Positions 63,633 to 64,000 of a stretch of 64,000 bases of DNA are shown here, piece after piece. Location: positions 10,523,450 through 10,587,449 of the forward strand of contig NC_079895.1 of the NCBI RefSeq assembly GCF_024868665.1, written 5' to 3'. The notes under the pieces were generated by a model, which did no database searches, was not told the DNA's origin, and was given only the letters and a program-made list of their open reading frames with translations. Positions within the stretch are counted from its first letter, which is position 1, and each line of letters opens with the position of its first letter. The position numbers and the translations under genes are program-made. Source of the stretch: Triplophysa rosa (lineage: Eukaryota; Chordata; Actinopteri; Cypriniformes; Nemacheilidae).

Positions 63633-64000
63633 TGAAAGCATTTAAAAGATCCTCAATCTTTATCTGAGGATAGTAAGAGTTTAACGACGATAGAAAACAC
63701 TTTGGATGCGAGCAACATTAGCGCACACAGCTCGGTTCCGGTTGAAAATTTCCCGCAGCTGGGAAACTTCGTGACTGTGAGACGGCGTAGTCGCAGGACA
63801 AAACATCACTCGACCGTTCCGATTACAGTCTCGAACAGGTTTGCCCCGCTCAGTGACGCACCGACTAAGAAACCTGCTGAAAGTGCCCTAGTTATCGGTG
63901 ATTCTATTGTTCGGAACGTTAACATAGAGGCACCAGCCACCATAGTCCAATGTTTACCGGGAGCCAGAGCGCCTGACATCAAGTCAAATTTAAATGTGCT
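63633..64000 (+). mobile_element. LINE ORF1 with esterase-type domain, runs off the window
   Basis: An open frame from about 63633 to the last base reads NFPQLGNFVTVRRRSRR, then ESALVIGDSIVRNVNI, then QCLPGARAPDIKSNLNVL. GDS in a LVIGDSIVRN context followed by PGA is the SGNH-hydrolase (esterase) domain of ORF1 in L2/CR1-type LINEs. The element lies antisense within rpgr, between the RCC1-end exon and the earlier exons outside the window. Confidence 0.8.

Overview
The window is vertebrate nuclear DNA, most likely from a cyprinid fish. The evidence is multi-exon genes with GT-AG introns, protein sequences that look teleost, and a dense load of repeats that I recognise from carp and zebrafish relatives: TTAA-flanked MITEs starting TTAAAGGGATAGTTCACCC, a Tol2-like hAT element, a tRNA-derived SINE and L2/CR1-type LINE fragments. 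All gene calls rest on my reading of translated exons and splice sites; no search was run.

Layout. A lens connexin, gja8 (+, 1384-3350), is broken by a one-base frameshift. A probably interferon-inducible B30.2/SPRY gene (-, 9403-6845) has 11 exons that join into 432 codons, with two paralogous exons 1.5 kb beyond its stop. A short LTR retrotransposon without pol (9895-12300) and a LINE fragment (about 12670-14190) separate it from piga (+, 15966-18063), the catalytic subunit of GPI-GlcNAc transferase, and asb11 (+, 19713-21750), an ankyrin/SOCS-box substrate receptor. sytl5 (+, first exon near 22.6 kb, coding 29299-39459), srpx (-, 56254-42628) and the 3' half of rpgr (-, from 63551 to 59282) follow. 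The last bases hold ORF1 of a LINE on the + strand.

Gene order. PIGA-ASB11 are neighbours at human Xp22.2, and SYTL5(+)-SRPX(-)-RPGR(-) are neighbours in the same orientations at Xp11.4. The window therefore preserves two ancient X-linked blocks in one place.

Main point of interest. piga, asb11, srpx and the B30.2 gene have fully open, correctly phased coding sequence. Three others do not. gja8 has a -1 frameshift and lacks two residues in TM2. sytl5 has an in-frame TGA inside its zinc finger. rpgr has two in-frame TGA codons and two -1 frameshifts in its acidic ORF15-type exon. gja8 (lens) and rpgr (photoreceptor cilium) are vision genes, and all three TGA codons are one C-to-T change from CGA. 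This could mean relaxed selection on vision (a cave or deep-water lineage), loss of one copy in a polyploid cyprinid, or sequencing error. I can separate these only by naming the checks.

The rest is mostly transposon-derived: foldback elements with clean target-site duplications, elements nested inside others in the last intron of srpx, and hairpin cores shared between unrelated elements.
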